Below the pieces are notes generated by a model. The model was given only the letters and a program-made list of their open reading frames with translations, had not been told where the DNA came from and searched no databases. A stretch of 64,000 nucleotides of DNA from Cellulomonas sp. S1-8 (lineage in GTDB: Bacteria > Actinomycetota > Actinomycetes > Actinomycetales > Cellulomonadaceae). Below, one piece after another: positions 1 to 8,998 of the stretch. Positions within the stretch are counted from its first letter, which is position 1. The number at the start of each line of letters is the position of its first letter. The position numbers were made by a program, and so were the translations under genes. The stretch covers positions 2,728,001 through 2,792,000 of the forward strand of contig NZ_CP110806.1 in the NCBI RefSeq assembly GCF_026184235.1. Reading direction: 5' to 3'.

Positions 1-206
1 GACGAGCGCACGACCTCGGCGACGACCGTCACGTGCTCACCGACGCGCAGGCTCGCCATGTCGGTGAGCGTGCCCGGCTCGGCGTACCGGCGCGGGTAGT
101 GGCGCAGCAGGTCGCCGGACGTCTCCAGGCCGAGCTTGCCCAGCGCCTTCGCGGTCCGGGCGTTGAGCCGCGTCAGGGGGACCGTCAGTGGGTCGGCGGC
201 GAGCAC
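1..206 (-). CDS. recG: ATP-dependent DNA helicase RecG, N-terminal part (runs off the left edge)
   Basis: Only the first 68 codons are in the window. They resemble the start of the RecG wedge domain: a short leader, then a KLGLETSGDLLRHYPRRY-like segment, the hallmark of the family (helical hairpin followed by L..YPRRY). RecG remodels stalled replication forks and branched recombination intermediates. The helicase motifs would lie to the left of position 1. The start is taken as GTG at 206, one base after the TGA of the upstream DAK2-domain gene (208-210), so the two genes are probably translated together; this DAK2-recG order is common in Gram-positive bacteria. The assignment rests on one short but characteristic segment plus context. 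Confidence 0.8.
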   Translation of the reverse strand, partial: MLAADPLTVPLTRLNARTAKALGKLGLETSGDLLRHYPRRYAEPGTLTDMASLRVGEHVTVVAEVVRS

Positions 207-207
207 G

Positions 208-1713
208 TCAGTCGACCCCCAGCCACCAGCCGTGGCCGACCGCCGGGCCGGCGAGGACCACCTCGAGCTGCGGGTGCGCGTCGGTGGCACGGGCCGCGAC
301 CGCACGCGCCGCGTCGCCGTCGACGTCGTCCCCGTGGACCAGCGTGACGCTCTGCGCTGCCGGGGCCCGAGCCAGCAGGCCGGCGAGCGCGGTCGGGACG
401 GCGTCCGGACCGCTCGGTGTGGCGCTGCGCAGGCGTCCCAGCGCCTGCCGTCCGGCGTCCGGGCTCACCTCGGGGTCGGCCACGAGCGCGAGGCACACGA
501 CCACCGCGGGTCCGTCACCCGACGTCGTCAGCAGGTCGTACGGGCCGTCGACGTCCGCACCCCCCGCCTCCGGGCCGTCGAGGACGGCCGCGACGCCCGC
601 GTCGACCACGACCGCCCGGCCCGCCCGGGTGTCCGCCGCGGCACGCGCGACCTGGCCCGCGTCGGGCACCGGCCCGACCAGGGTGACCGCGCCGCACGTC
701 GCGTACCAGGCCGCCAGCCCGGCCGACGCCGTCAGGACGACGAGCCCGCGCGCGACGGGGGCGGGCTCGTCGACGCGCCGCACGACCACCTGCTCGCGCG
801 CGTCCGGCGGCACCAGCCCGATCGCCGCCGCGGGGTCGTCGCAGTGCACGTGCGCGTGCTGCAGCCCGCCGGCGTCGACCACGGCGACGGCGTCGCCCAC
901 GTCCAGCAGGTCGTGGGCAAGTGCGGCCACGCCCGGCCACGTGGGGCGCACGAGCATCATCACCTCGAAGGCGCCGCCGGCGGCGGGTGCGCGGCCGGCC
1001 ACGACCCCCGGACCGGCCTGCGGCAGCCAGCGCAGGTCGACGTCGGCCTCGGCCTGCGGAGGCCCGCCGTGGCGCAGCGTGCGCACCAGCGCGTCGAGGA
1101 CGACGAGCAGCGCGCACGCCCCCGCGTCGACCACCTGGGCGGCCCGCAGGACGTCGTGCGCCGCGCTGAGCCGGCCCAGGTCCGCGCGCGCCGCGTCCGC
1201 CGCCGCCGCCAGGACGTCCGCCGGCGATCCCGGCGACTCCCCCGCGACGCGACGCGCGTGGACCGCGACCTCGCGGGCCACCGTGAGGACCGTGCCCTCC
1301 TGCGGGTCGGGCACCGCGTCGCGGGCCGCACGGGCGCCCCGCTCGAGCGCGCCGACGAGCGTCCCGGTCCCGACGTCACCGCCCGCGCCGCCCGCCAGCC
1401 CGGCGGCGAAGCCGACGAGCCACTGGCTGAGGATGATGCCGGAGTTGCCCCGCGCGGCACGCGCTGCGCCGTGCGCGAAGGTCGCCGCCAGCACCGCCGC
1501 TCCCCCGTCGCCGGGGTCCGCCGCCACGGCGGCGGCACCGCCCGCGACGGTGAGGGTCACGTTGGTGCCGGTGTCCGCGTCGGGCACCGGGAAGACGTTG
1601 ACCGCGTCGATGCGCTCACGCGCCGCACGGCACGCGATCAGCGCACCCGCCGCCCAGGCCCGCACCGCGGCACCGTCGAGCGCGACCTGCCGCGACACGA
1701 CCTCCACCCGCAC
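208..1713 (-). CDS. DAK2-domain kinase, FakA/YloV type
   Basis: A 501-residue protein. The N-terminal DAK2 (dihydroxyacetone kinase L-like) domain has the nucleotide-binding signature NVFPVPDADTGTN at about residues 39-51 and the following GNSG segment. The C-terminal half is the Ala/Val-rich region seen in the YloV/FakA family. FakA proteins phosphorylate fatty acids held by FakB (DegV) partners; no FakB gene is visible here, so the substrate is inferred. The start is GTG 1713, 11 nt after a GGAGG at 1725-1729; GTG 1707 is an alternative. An upstream-extended reading frame to 2013 is rejected because it has no family similarity and would run over the rpmB promoter region. rpmB is divergent, and recG follows by one base. 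Confidence 0.85.
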   Translation of the reverse strand: MRVEVVSRQVALDGAAVRAWAAGALIACRAARERIDAVNVFPVPDADTGTNVTLTVAGGAAAVAADPGDGGAAVLAATFAHGAARAARGNSGIILSQWLVGFAAGLAGGAGGDVGTGTLVGALERGARAARDAVPDPQEGTVLTVAREVAVHARRVAGESPGSPADVLAAAADAARADLGRLSAAHDVLRAAQVVDAGACALLVVLDALVRTLRHGGPPQAEADVDLRWLPQAGPGVVAGRAPAAGGAFEVMMLVRPTWPGVAALAHDLLDVGDAVAVVDAGGLQHAHVHCDDPAAAIGLVPPDAREQVVVRRVDEPAPVARGLVVLTASAGLAAWYATCGAVTLVGPVPDAGQVARAAADTRAGRAVVVDAGVAAVLDGPEAGGADVDGPYDLLTTSGDGPAVVVCLALVADPEVSPDAGRQALGRLRSATPSGPDAVPTALAGLLARAPAAQSVTLVHGDDVDGDAARAVAARATDAHPQLEVVLAGPAVGHGWWLGVD

Positions 1714-2063
1714 CCTCTCCCTCACCTCCGGAACCGCCGGACCTCGGCCCACCACCGACCGCGCCTCCTGCGGGCGACGCCCGGGACTCCCGGGGCACCC
1801 TCGGCGACCCCCGGGCACCCTGAGCGCGCCCGTGCGTGCCCATGCGCGCCAACTGTGCCGCACCGCACCCACATTTGGGCGCCACCGCCGCGATGGGCTA
1901 GTCTTGCCAGGTTGCCCGGACCCGGTCCGGCACCCCCACCGACCTTCCGACGCACCGTCGTGCGGTCCTGGCCGTCTGGCCGGAACCCACCACGGGAGCG
2001 CGGGGACGTGCACGACACCGGGCCGCCCGTCGGCCCGCGACAGGACAGAACCAGGAGAGAACC

Positions 2064-2255
2064 GTGGCTGCCAACTGCGACGTCTGCGCCAAGCGCCCGA
2101 GCTTCGGGCACAGCGTCTCGCACTCGCACGTGCGCACGAAGCGACGCTGGAACCCGAACATCCAGCGCGTGCGCGTGGTGGTCGCCGGGACTCCCAAGCG
2201 ACTCAACGTGTGCACGTCGTGCCTCAAGGCCGGCAAGGTGCAGCGCGCCGTCTGA
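2064..2255 (+). CDS. rpmB: 50S ribosomal protein L28 (zinc-ribbon form)
   Basis: A 63-residue protein starting CDVCAKRP after four residues and ending with CTSC-LKAGKVQRAV, with the RRWNPNIQ core typical of L28. Two CxxC pairs show that this is the zinc-binding C+ form rather than the C- paralogue. The start GTG 2064 is preceded by an AGGAGAG Shine-Dalgarno sequence. L28 is part of the large ribosomal subunit. In actinobacteria with two rpmB copies, the C- copy is usually under zinc-uptake control; whether a second copy exists cannot be seen here. A strong hairpin follows at 2326-2352. Confidence 0.95.
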   Translation: MAANCDVCAKRPSFGHSVSHSHVRTKRRWNPNIQRVRVVVAGTPKRLNVCTSCLKAGKVQRAV

Positions 2256-2325
2256 GCGCACTGCACCCTCGAGCGCACGGCCCCACGGGCCGCCCGCCGC
2301 CGGGACACACGTACGACACGCCGAC

Positions 2326-2352
2326 AGGCCCGCGAGCTCGGCTCGCGGGCCT
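2326..2352 (+). terminator. Hairpin terminator after rpmB
   Basis: A perfect 12-bp stem (2326-2337 pairs with 2341-2352) with a 3-nt TCG loop lies 70 bases after the rpmB stop. No real T-tract follows, as is usual for actinobacterial terminators. The acetyltransferase gene begins 36 bases later, so it probably has its own promoter. Confidence 0.7.
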
Positions 2353-2387
2353 TCGTGCTGCCCGCACCCTGTGGCAGGGTGGGCGTC

Positions 2388-2912
2388 ATGGTCGAGCAGA
2401 TCGACGAGGTCCTCATCCGTCCCGCGACCACTCAGGACGCGGCGGGCATCGCCCGCGTGCACGTCCGCTCGTGGCAGGAGGCGTACACGGGCATCGTCCC
2501 GGACGACTACCTGCGCTCCCTGGACCCCGACCAGCGTGCCGAACGCTGGGCACGGCAGCTGGCCGACGGCCCGGCCGACCACGTGCGCACGTTCGTCGCC
2601 CAGTCCGGGGACCAGGTGATCGGGTTCGCCTCCTACGGGCCGAGCCGCGACGAGGACGCGCGTCGGCGCGAGCGGGAGATCTACTCGATCTACCTCGACC
2701 CCGGCACGTGGGGCCACGGCGTCGCGCGCGACCTGATCCGCACGGTCCTGGCGGAGGCGGGCGAGCAGACCCCGATGTCGCTGTGGGTGCTCGCCGACAA
2801 CGCCCGGGCACGGCACTTCTACCGCCGCCACGGCTTCTCCCCCGACGGCATCGAACGCCTCGAGACCCTCGGCGGCGCCGACCTCCTGGAGGTCCGCTAC
2901 CGCCGCGGCTGA
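2388..2912 (+). CDS. GNAT family N-acetyltransferase
   Basis: A 174-residue single-domain protein with the GNAT fold. The N-terminal segment IRPATTQDAAGIARVH is typical. The acetyl-CoA loop region follows IYLDPGTWGHGVARDLI (normally R/Q-x-x-G-x-G/A), and the C-terminal NARARHFYRRHGF segment is the common N-x-x-A-x-x-F/L-Y-x-x-x-GF motif. The substrate cannot be told. ATG 2388 is preferred to an upstream TTG/CTG-type extension at 2355, because the family similarity starts here and a CAGGGT -10-like element lies 7 bases before it. It is convergent with thiL. Confidence 0.85.
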   Translation: MVEQIDEVLIRPATTQDAAGIARVHVRSWQEAYTGIVPDDYLRSLDPDQRAERWARQLADGPADHVRTFVAQSGDQVIGFASYGPSRDEDARRREREIYSIYLDPGTWGHGVARDLIRTVLAEAGEQTPMSLWVLADNARARHFYRRHGFSPDGIERLETLGGADLLEVRYRRG

Positions 2913-2950
2913 CGCACCGGCCGACGCATCGGCTGACGCACCGCGGAGCT

Positions 2951-2966
2951 GGTCACACAAGTGACC
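2951..2966. repeat. Short inverted repeat between convergent genes
   Basis: GGTCAC at 2951-2956 and GTGACC at 2961-2966 form a perfect 6-bp arm pair with a 4-nt loop. Another GTGACC copy lies about 30 bases on. The element is between the ends of the GNAT gene and thiL and could be a weak two-way terminator. Confidence 0.4.
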
Positions 2967-3024
2967 CCCTTCCGGCTCCCACCGGTGCCGATGTGACCAC
3001 TCCGCGCCGGTTCGCGCGTGCGCG

Positions 3025-4002
3025 TCAGCTCGCGAAGTGGTCCCAGCCTGTCGTCGTCGTCCCCGGCGGGCGGCCCTGCACCTGGACGAGGTCGGACGTC
3101 CGCGCCGTCACCGTGCCGACGCGTCGGAACGGTGACGGCAGGGGGGCGTCGGGCGGGAACGTCGCCAGCAGCCCGTGGTCCTCACCACCCGTCAGCACCC
3201 ACGCGCGCGCGTCCGCGTCGAGCGCACCCGCCGCGTCGGCCAGCCGGGCCAGGTCGGCCGCGAACGCCACGGCGGGGTCGTCCAGGTCGAGCGTCACACC
3301 GCTGGCGCGCGCGAGCCGGCGCCCGTCGCGCAGCAGACCGTCGGAGACGTCGAGCATCGCGGTCGCACCCGCCCGCGCCGCCGCCGGCCCGGCCGCCAGG
3401 TCGGGCTCGGGCGCCCGGTAGGCCGCCACCAGGCCCGGGTCGACGTCCCCGCGGTCCGCGGTGAGCAGCGCGAGCCCGGCCGCCGACCAGCCCTGCCGGC
3501 CGGCGAGCGCGACGACGTCACCGGCCCGTGCGCCCGTCCTGCGCACTGCCGCACGCCCCTCCAGGTCACCGTGCGCGGTCACCGCGACCACGACCACGGG
3601 ACCGGACGACAGGTCGCCCCCGACCACGCCCACGTCGAGCGGCCGGCACGCGTCGCCGAGGCCGCGCGCGAGGTCCTCGACCCACGCCACGGGCGTGTCC
3701 CGGGGCGTCACGAGCCCCACGACGAGCGCGACCGGGCGGGCACCCATGGCCGCGACGTCGGCGAGGTTCTGCATCGCGGCACGGCGCCCCACGTCGACGC
3801 CGGACGACCAGGCGCGCCGGAAGTGGACGTCCTCGACGAGCACGTCGCACGTCACCACGTACCGGCCGTCCGGCGCGACGACGACGGCGGCGTCGTCACC
3901 GGGCGGGACGAGGGTGCGCGACCCCACGGGCAGGTGCGGGAAGATCCGGTCGAGCAGGTCCTGCTCGGCGAGGTCGGCGACGACGGGACTCTCGGACGGC
4001 AC
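3025..4002 (-). CDS. thiL: Thiamine-monophosphate kinase
   Basis: A 325-residue ThiL. It phosphorylates thiamine monophosphate to the cofactor thiamine diphosphate, using ATP. The PurM/AIRS fold motifs are visible: VPPGDDAAVV near residue 33, then TCDVLVEDVHF (the Mg/substrate Asp cluster), NLADVAAMGA, GGDLSSG and the late LDVSDGL and GGEDHGL motifs. The length is normal. The GTG start at 4002 is placed exactly 6 bases after a TAGCGT -10 element (4014-4009 on the minus strand), so the message is probably leaderless. That leaves no room for a TPP riboswitch. thiL is divergent from the DUF3515 gene. Confidence 0.95.
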   Translation of the reverse strand: MPSESPVVADLAEQDLLDRIFPHLPVGSRTLVPPGDDAAVVVAPDGRYVVTCDVLVEDVHFRRAWSSGVDVGRRAAMQNLADVAAMGARPVALVVGLVTPRDTPVAWVEDLARGLGDACRPLDVGVVGGDLSSGPVVVVAVTAHGDLEGRAAVRRTGARAGDVVALAGRQGWSAAGLALLTADRGDVDPGLVAAYRAPEPDLAAGPAAARAGATAMLDVSDGLLRDGRRLARASGVTLDLDDPAVAFAADLARLADAAGALDADARAWVLTGGEDHGLLATFPPDAPLPSPFRRVGTVTARTSDLVQVQGRPPGTTTTGWDHFAS

Positions 4003-4008
4003 GCGCCC

Positions 4009-4014
4009 ACGCTA
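4009..4014 (-). promoter_or_regulatory. -10 element of thiL (leaderless)
   Basis: TAGCGT on the minus strand fits TANNNT and lies exactly 6 bases before the GTG start of thiL. The same geometry occurs at several other genes in this window. Confidence 0.6.
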
Positions 4015-4077
4015 GACGCTCACCGGGGCCCCTGCGCGCGACGCCCCGCCCGCGGACACGAGGCGTCGAGTCCCGGG

Positions 4078-4083
4078 TACCGT
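4078..4083 (+). promoter_or_regulatory. -10 element of the DUF3515 gene (leaderless)
   Basis: TACCGT fits TANNNT and lies exactly 6 bases before GTG 4090. It forms a divergent pair with the thiL element at 4009-4014. Confidence 0.6.
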
Positions 4084-4089
4084 GGCGGC

Positions 4090-4572
4090 GTGCACCACCG
4101 TCCCGCCGACCGCGCCGCCGCGACGACTGCCGTGGTCGGCCTGCTCGCGACGCTGACGGCGTGCGCGCCGACCGTGCCCGTGCAGGTCGCGCCGTACGCG
4201 ACCGACCCCGTGTGCGCGTCGGTCGTGCTGGCGCTGCCGGAGTCCCTGGGCGAGGGGCTCGACCGGCTCGACACCGACGCGCAGGCCACGACCGCGTGGG
4301 GCGCACCGAGGGCCGCCGTCGTGCTGCGCTGCGGGGTCGAGCCCCTGGGGCCGACGACGGACCGCTGCGAGTCCGTCACGACACCCCGCGGCCCCACGGT
4401 CGACTGGGTGGTCGTCGAGGACGACGGCGACTGGACGTTCACGACCTACGGGCGGGTGCCCGCCGTCGAGCTGCACGTGCCGCGGGAGGTCGCCGCGACC
4501 CGCGCGACATCGTTCGTCGACCTGCTGGGCCCGGGCGTCGCCCTCACCGTGCAGGAGCGGGAGTGCCTGTGA
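4090..4572 (+). CDS. DUF3515 family lipoprotein
   Basis: A 160-residue exported protein. The N-terminus has a hydrophobic helix ending in the lipobox LTAC (Cys near residue 25), so it should be anchored to the outer face of the membrane. The rest matches DUF3515: an early cysteine in DPVCASVV, LPESLG, then AAVVLRCGV, and late WVVVEDDGDWTFTTYGR and ERECL. Four more cysteines could form two disulfides. The function is unknown. The gene order thiL - DUF3515 - ddl is conserved in actinobacteria. The start is set by the leaderless promoter at 4078-4083. Confidence 0.85.
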   Translation: MHHRPADRAAATTAVVGLLATLTACAPTVPVQVAPYATDPVCASVVLALPESLGEGLDRLDTDAQATTAWGAPRAAVVLRCGVEPLGPTTDRCESVTTPRGPTVDWVVVEDDGDWTFTTYGRVPAVELHVPREVAATRATSFVDLLGPGVALTVQERECL

Positions 4573-4618
4573 CGCGCTCCCGCCCGGTCGACCCGCTCGA
4601 CCCGGTGGGCCGGCCCGC

Positions 4619-5791
<1,173 letters not shown>

Positions 5792-5856
5792 CGGGGCCCG
5801 ACCCTACCCTCCCGGCGCGGCTGTCGTGGCGACGGACCGGGCACCGCCGCCGGGCG

Positions 5857-5862
5857 TACCCT
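5857..5862 (+). promoter_or_regulatory. -10 element of the Cys/Met PLP-enzyme gene (leaderless)
   Basis: TACCCT lies exactly 6 bases before GTG 5869, so the transcript probably begins at the start codon. No room exists for an S-box or other leader riboswitch. Confidence 0.6.
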
Positions 5863-5868
5863 GCCGGG

Positions 5869-7155
5869 GTGACGACCCCGGCACCGACCCCAGCGGAACC
5901 CCCCGTCGCCCCCCCGGGCGCCCTCTCGCCGCGCACGCTCGCGGTCAGCGCAGGACGCCCCGCGCGCGTCCCCGGTGCGGCGCTGAACCCGCCCGTCGTG
6001 CTGTCCTCGACGTTCGTCTCGCAGGGCACGCCGGCCGCGGGCGAGCACCTGTACGGGCGCATCGGCACACCCGCGTGGGAGCCGTTCGAGCTGGCGCTGG
6101 CCGCGCTCGAGCGCACCGACCACGAGGCCGCCGGCCTGCCCGTCACCGGCCCGCCCGCGACCGTGTTCGCGTCGGGCATGGCCGCGATCGACGCGGCCCT
6201 CGCGCTCGTGCCCGTCGGCGGACGCGTCGTCGTCCCGCGCCACGCCTACCAGGTCACGCTCGTCCTGCTGCGCGAGCAGGCCGAGCGCGGGGTCCTGCGG
6301 GTCGACCAGGTCGACGTCGTGGACACCGCCGCGGTCGTCGCCGCGCTGCGGGGCCACGACGGCGACGGGAGCGACGGCGACGGGCCTGCCGCGATGCTGT
6401 GGCTGGAGTCGCCGACGAACCCGATGCTCGAGGTCGCCGACGTGCCCGCCCTGGTCGCGGCCGCGCACGAGGTCGGCGCGCTCGTCGTGGTCGACAGCAC
6501 CTTCGCGACCCCGCTGGTCCAGCGGCCGCTCGCGCTGGGTGCCGACGTCGTCGTGCACTCCGTCACCAAGTACCTCGCGGGGCACTCCGACGTGGTCCTG
6601 GGGGCGACGCTCGCCGACGACCCCGCGCTGCACGCCCGCCTCGTCGCGCACCGCACGACGCACGGCGCGATCGCCGGTCCGTTCGAGGTGTGGCTTGCGC
6701 TGCGCGGGCTGCGGACGCTCGCGCTGCGGGTGGAGCGCGCGCAGGCCACCGCGGGAGAGCTGGCGCGCCGGCTGGCCGCCCACGCGCACGTCGTCGAGGT
6801 CCGGTACCCCGGGCTGCCGGACGACTCGGGTCATGCCCGGGCGGCCGCCCAGATGGACGGGTTCGGCGCGATCCTGGGGCTGCGCCCCGTCGGTGGGGTC
6901 CCGGGCGCCGACGCGCTCGTCGCCGCGGTCGCCCTGTGGGTGCCGGCCACGAGCCTCGGGGGCGTCGAGTCGACGCTCGAGCGCCGCCGCCGGTTCCCGA
7001 CCGAGTCCCCGACGGTCCCCGAGGACCTCGTGCGGCTGTCGGTGGGCATCGAGGACGTCGAGGACCTGTGGGCGGACCTCGACGCGGCGCTGTCGGCCGC
7101 GGCACTGTCGGCCGCGGCGCGCTCCACCGGGGCGCGAGAGGGCGACACGCGCTGA
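5869..7155 (+). CDS. Trans-sulfuration PLP enzyme (cystathionine gamma-synthase/beta-lyase family)
   Basis: A 428-residue fold-type I enzyme of the Cys/Met metabolism family. It shows the LYGRIGTP segment (Tyr/Arg that hold the PLP phosphate), FASGMAAIDAAL, ESPTNPMLEV, the VVDSTFATPLVQRPLALG strand with the PLP Asp, and SVTKYLAGHSD, with the Schiff-base Lys near residue 234. C-terminal ATSLGGVESTLE and VRLSVGIEDVEDLWADL are also typical. It should handle cystathionine, homoserine esters or methionine; sequence alone does not separate gamma-synthase from lyases. A C-terminal tail with a duplicated SAAALSAAA is unique. It sits alone between ddl and gpsA, which are usually adjacent, so it looks like an insertion in that block. 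Confidence 0.88.
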   Translation: MTTPAPTPAEPPVAPPGALSPRTLAVSAGRPARVPGAALNPPVVLSSTFVSQGTPAAGEHLYGRIGTPAWEPFELALAALERTDHEAAGLPVTGPPATVFASGMAAIDAALALVPVGGRVVVPRHAYQVTLVLLREQAERGVLRVDQVDVVDTAAVVAALRGHDGDGSDGDGPAAMLWLESPTNPMLEVADVPALVAAAHEVGALVVVDSTFATPLVQRPLALGADVVVHSVTKYLAGHSDVVLGATLADDPALHARLVAHRTTHGAIAGPFEVWLALRGLRTLALRVERAQATAGELARRLAAHAHVVEVRYPGLPDDSGHARAAAQMDGFGAILGLRPVGGVPGADALVAAVALWVPATSLGGVESTLERRRRFPTESPTVPEDLVRLSVGIEDVEDLWADLDAALSAAALSAAARSTGAREGDTR

Positions 7156-7198
7156 CCGCGTCCCGCCGGCCCGTCGGCCGTCCCCGGCGGTCGTCGGG

Positions 7199-8218
7199 TC
7201 AGACGCCCTCGGCCCGGTGCGGCCGCGCCAGCAGCAGGCCGGCGAGCCGGTCCACGGGCAGGCCCTCGTGCAGCACCTGCACGACGGCCGACGTGATGGG
7301 CATGTCGACACCCAGGGACGTCGCGAGCTCGAGGACCGAGCGGCACGACTTGACGCCCTCCGCGGTGCCGCCCGTGGCGACGACCGCGGCGTCCAGGCCC
7401 ATGCCGCGGCCGATGTGCACGCCGAGCGTGTGGTTGCGCGAGTCGGGGGACGCGCACGTCGCCATGAGGTCGCCCATGCCCGCCAGGCCCGGGAACGTCT
7501 CGGCGTCCGCGCCGAGCGCCCGGCCCAGGCGGGTGATCTCCACCAGGCCGCGCGTGATGACGGTCGCCATCGTGTTGTAGCCCATCCCGCGGCCCTGCGA
7601 GATCCCCACGGCGAGGGCGATGACGTTCTTCACGGCACCGCACAGCTCGACGCCCACGACGTCGGGGTTGGTGTAGGGCCGGAAGTACGACGACGCGCAC
7701 GCCCGGGCGACGAGGCGCGCCGTGTCGGCGCTCGTGGAGGCGACGACCGTGGCCGTCGGCTGGCGCTGCGCGATCTCCCGCGCGAGGTTCGGGCCGGACA
7801 GGACCGCCACGCGGTCGGGGTCGATGCCCAGGCTCTGCGCCACGACCTCGCTCATCCGCTGGTCGGTGTCCAGCTCGACGCCCTTCATCAGCGACACGAC
7901 GACCGCGTCCGCCGGCAGCGCGTCCGCCAGCGGCGCGAGCACCGCGCGGGCCTGCTGCGACGGCACGGCCACCGCGACCACGTCGGCGCCGGCCACCGCC
8001 GCCCGCACGTCGTGGGTGGCCCCGACGCGGTCGGGCAGCTCGATGCCGGGCAGGTACCGGGTGTTGCGGTGCTCGTGCGCGATCTCCTCGACGGTCGCCG
8101 CGTCGCGGCCCCACACCGTCACGTCGCACCCGGCGTCGGCCATGACGGCCGCGAACGTCGTGCCCCAGCTGCCCGACCCGAGCACCGTGGCGCGCAGGCG
8201 CGCCTCGGGCTCCGTCAC
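7199..8218 (-). CDS. gpsA: NAD(P)-dependent glycerol-3-phosphate dehydrogenase
   Basis: A 339-residue GpsA. It reduces dihydroxyacetone phosphate to sn-glycerol 3-phosphate for phospholipids. The N-terminal dinucleotide fold begins TVLGSGSWGTTFA; VAVPSQQ, LMKGVE and CGAVKNVIALAVGISQG (with the catalytic Lys) follow, then the C-terminal GLAGMGDLMATC and SRNHTLGV motifs. The GTG start at 8218 overlaps the TGA of the acyltransferase gene by four bases (GTGA, 8215-8218), so the pair is translationally coupled. This makes sense: one gene makes glycerol phosphate and the other acylates it. Confidence 0.96.
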   Translation of the reverse strand: MTEPEARLRATVLGSGSWGTTFAAVMADAGCDVTVWGRDAATVEEIAHEHRNTRYLPGIELPDRVGATHDVRAAVAGADVVAVAVPSQQARAVLAPLADALPADAVVVSLMKGVELDTDQRMSEVVAQSLGIDPDRVAVLSGPNLAREIAQRQPTATVVASTSADTARLVARACASSYFRPYTNPDVVGVELCGAVKNVIALAVGISQGRGMGYNTMATVITRGLVEITRLGRALGADAETFPGLAGMGDLMATCASPDSRNHTLGVHIGRGMGLDAAVVATGGTAEGVKSCRSVLELATSLGVDMPITSAVVQVLHEGLPVDRLAGLLLARPHRAEGV

Positions 8219-8949
8219 GACGCGGACCCGCCGTCGACCGGCGGGCGGCGGCGCATGTCGTGCCGCCGCGGCGGTGCCTGCTCGCCGCGGATCTGCTCCA
8301 GCAGAGCGGTGATGGCGTCCATGACCCGCTCGGTCGCCTCCCGCAGGGTCGCGGAGTCCTGCGGTCGGTCGTACAGGTCGGACAGGTCCACCGGCGGTCC
8401 GGCCACGATCGTGACCTTCTTGCGGGGGAACGGTCGCAGCACCTTGCCGTAGCGCGCCAGCAGGTCCTGCGGGCCCCACTGCGCGACCGGCACGACGGGG
8501 GCACGCGTGGACAGCGCGAGGCGCGCGACGCCCGTCCGGGCCATCATCGGCCACAGGTCGGGGTCCCGCGTGAGCGTGCCCTCGGGGAAGACCGCGACGC
8601 ACTCCCCCTGCTCGACGGCCGCCACCGCCGAGCGCAGCGAGTCGCCCGCGGCGGACGTCTCCCGGTGCACCGGGATCTGCCCGGTGGCCCGCAGGACCGG
8701 CCCGACGACGGGCACGGTGAACAGCGAGGACTTCGCCAGGATGCGCGGCACGTACCCGTGGTCCCACAGGAAGTGCGCGAACGTCAGCGGGTCCACCTCG
8801 GTCATGTGGTTGGCGGCAGCGATGAAACCGCCGGCCGACGGCAGGTGCTCCGCACCGTGCCAGTCCGGACGGGTCGTCGCGAAGAGGAACGGCCGCACGA
8901 TGCGTGCGACGTTGCGGTAGGCGAGGTTGGAACGAGGCGGCGACGGCAC
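8215..8949 (-). CDS. 1-acyl-sn-glycerol-3-phosphate acyltransferase (PlsC family)
   Basis: A 244-residue PlsC-type acyltransferase that would convert lysophosphatidate to phosphatidate at the membrane. Block I is NHMTEVD (the HX4D catalytic pair) near residue 47; block III is FPEGTLTRD near residue 120; block IV is PVVPVAQWG. Between them lies KSSLFTVPVVGPVLRATG. The gene is upstream of and coupled to gpsA and downstream of murA. The GTG start at 8949 is preceded by a TACCAT -10-like element 8 bases upstream on the minus strand, suggesting its own nearly leaderless promoter. Confidence 0.92.
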   Translation of the reverse strand: MPSPPRSNLAYRNVARIVRPFLFATTRPDWHGAEHLPSAGGFIAAANHMTEVDPLTFAHFLWDHGYVPRILAKSSLFTVPVVGPVLRATGQIPVHRETSAAGDSLRSAVAAVEQGECVAVFPEGTLTRDPDLWPMMARTGVARLALSTRAPVVPVAQWGPQDLLARYGKVLRPFPRKKVTIVAGPPVDLSDLYDRPQDSATLREATERVMDAITALLEQIRGEQAPPRRHDMRRRPPVDGGSAS

Positions 8950-8998
8950 GGGAACCGATGGTAGTCGCGGCGGCGCCGCGCCAGGTCCGCCGTCCGGG

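Noticed and set aside
136..2619. 827-codon open frame on the plus strand
   Set aside because: It lies opposite recG and the DAK2 gene and then runs over rpmB and the GNAT gene in another frame. The Arg/Pro-rich translation has no family pattern; long shadow frames are expected at this GC content.
4003..4089. TPP riboswitch upstream of thiL
   Set aside because: The -10 element is 6 bases before the start codon, so there is no leader RNA.
5792..5868. S-box or other sulfur riboswitch before the PLP enzyme
   Set aside because: The transcript seems to begin at the GTG; the region also carries the ddl promoter.
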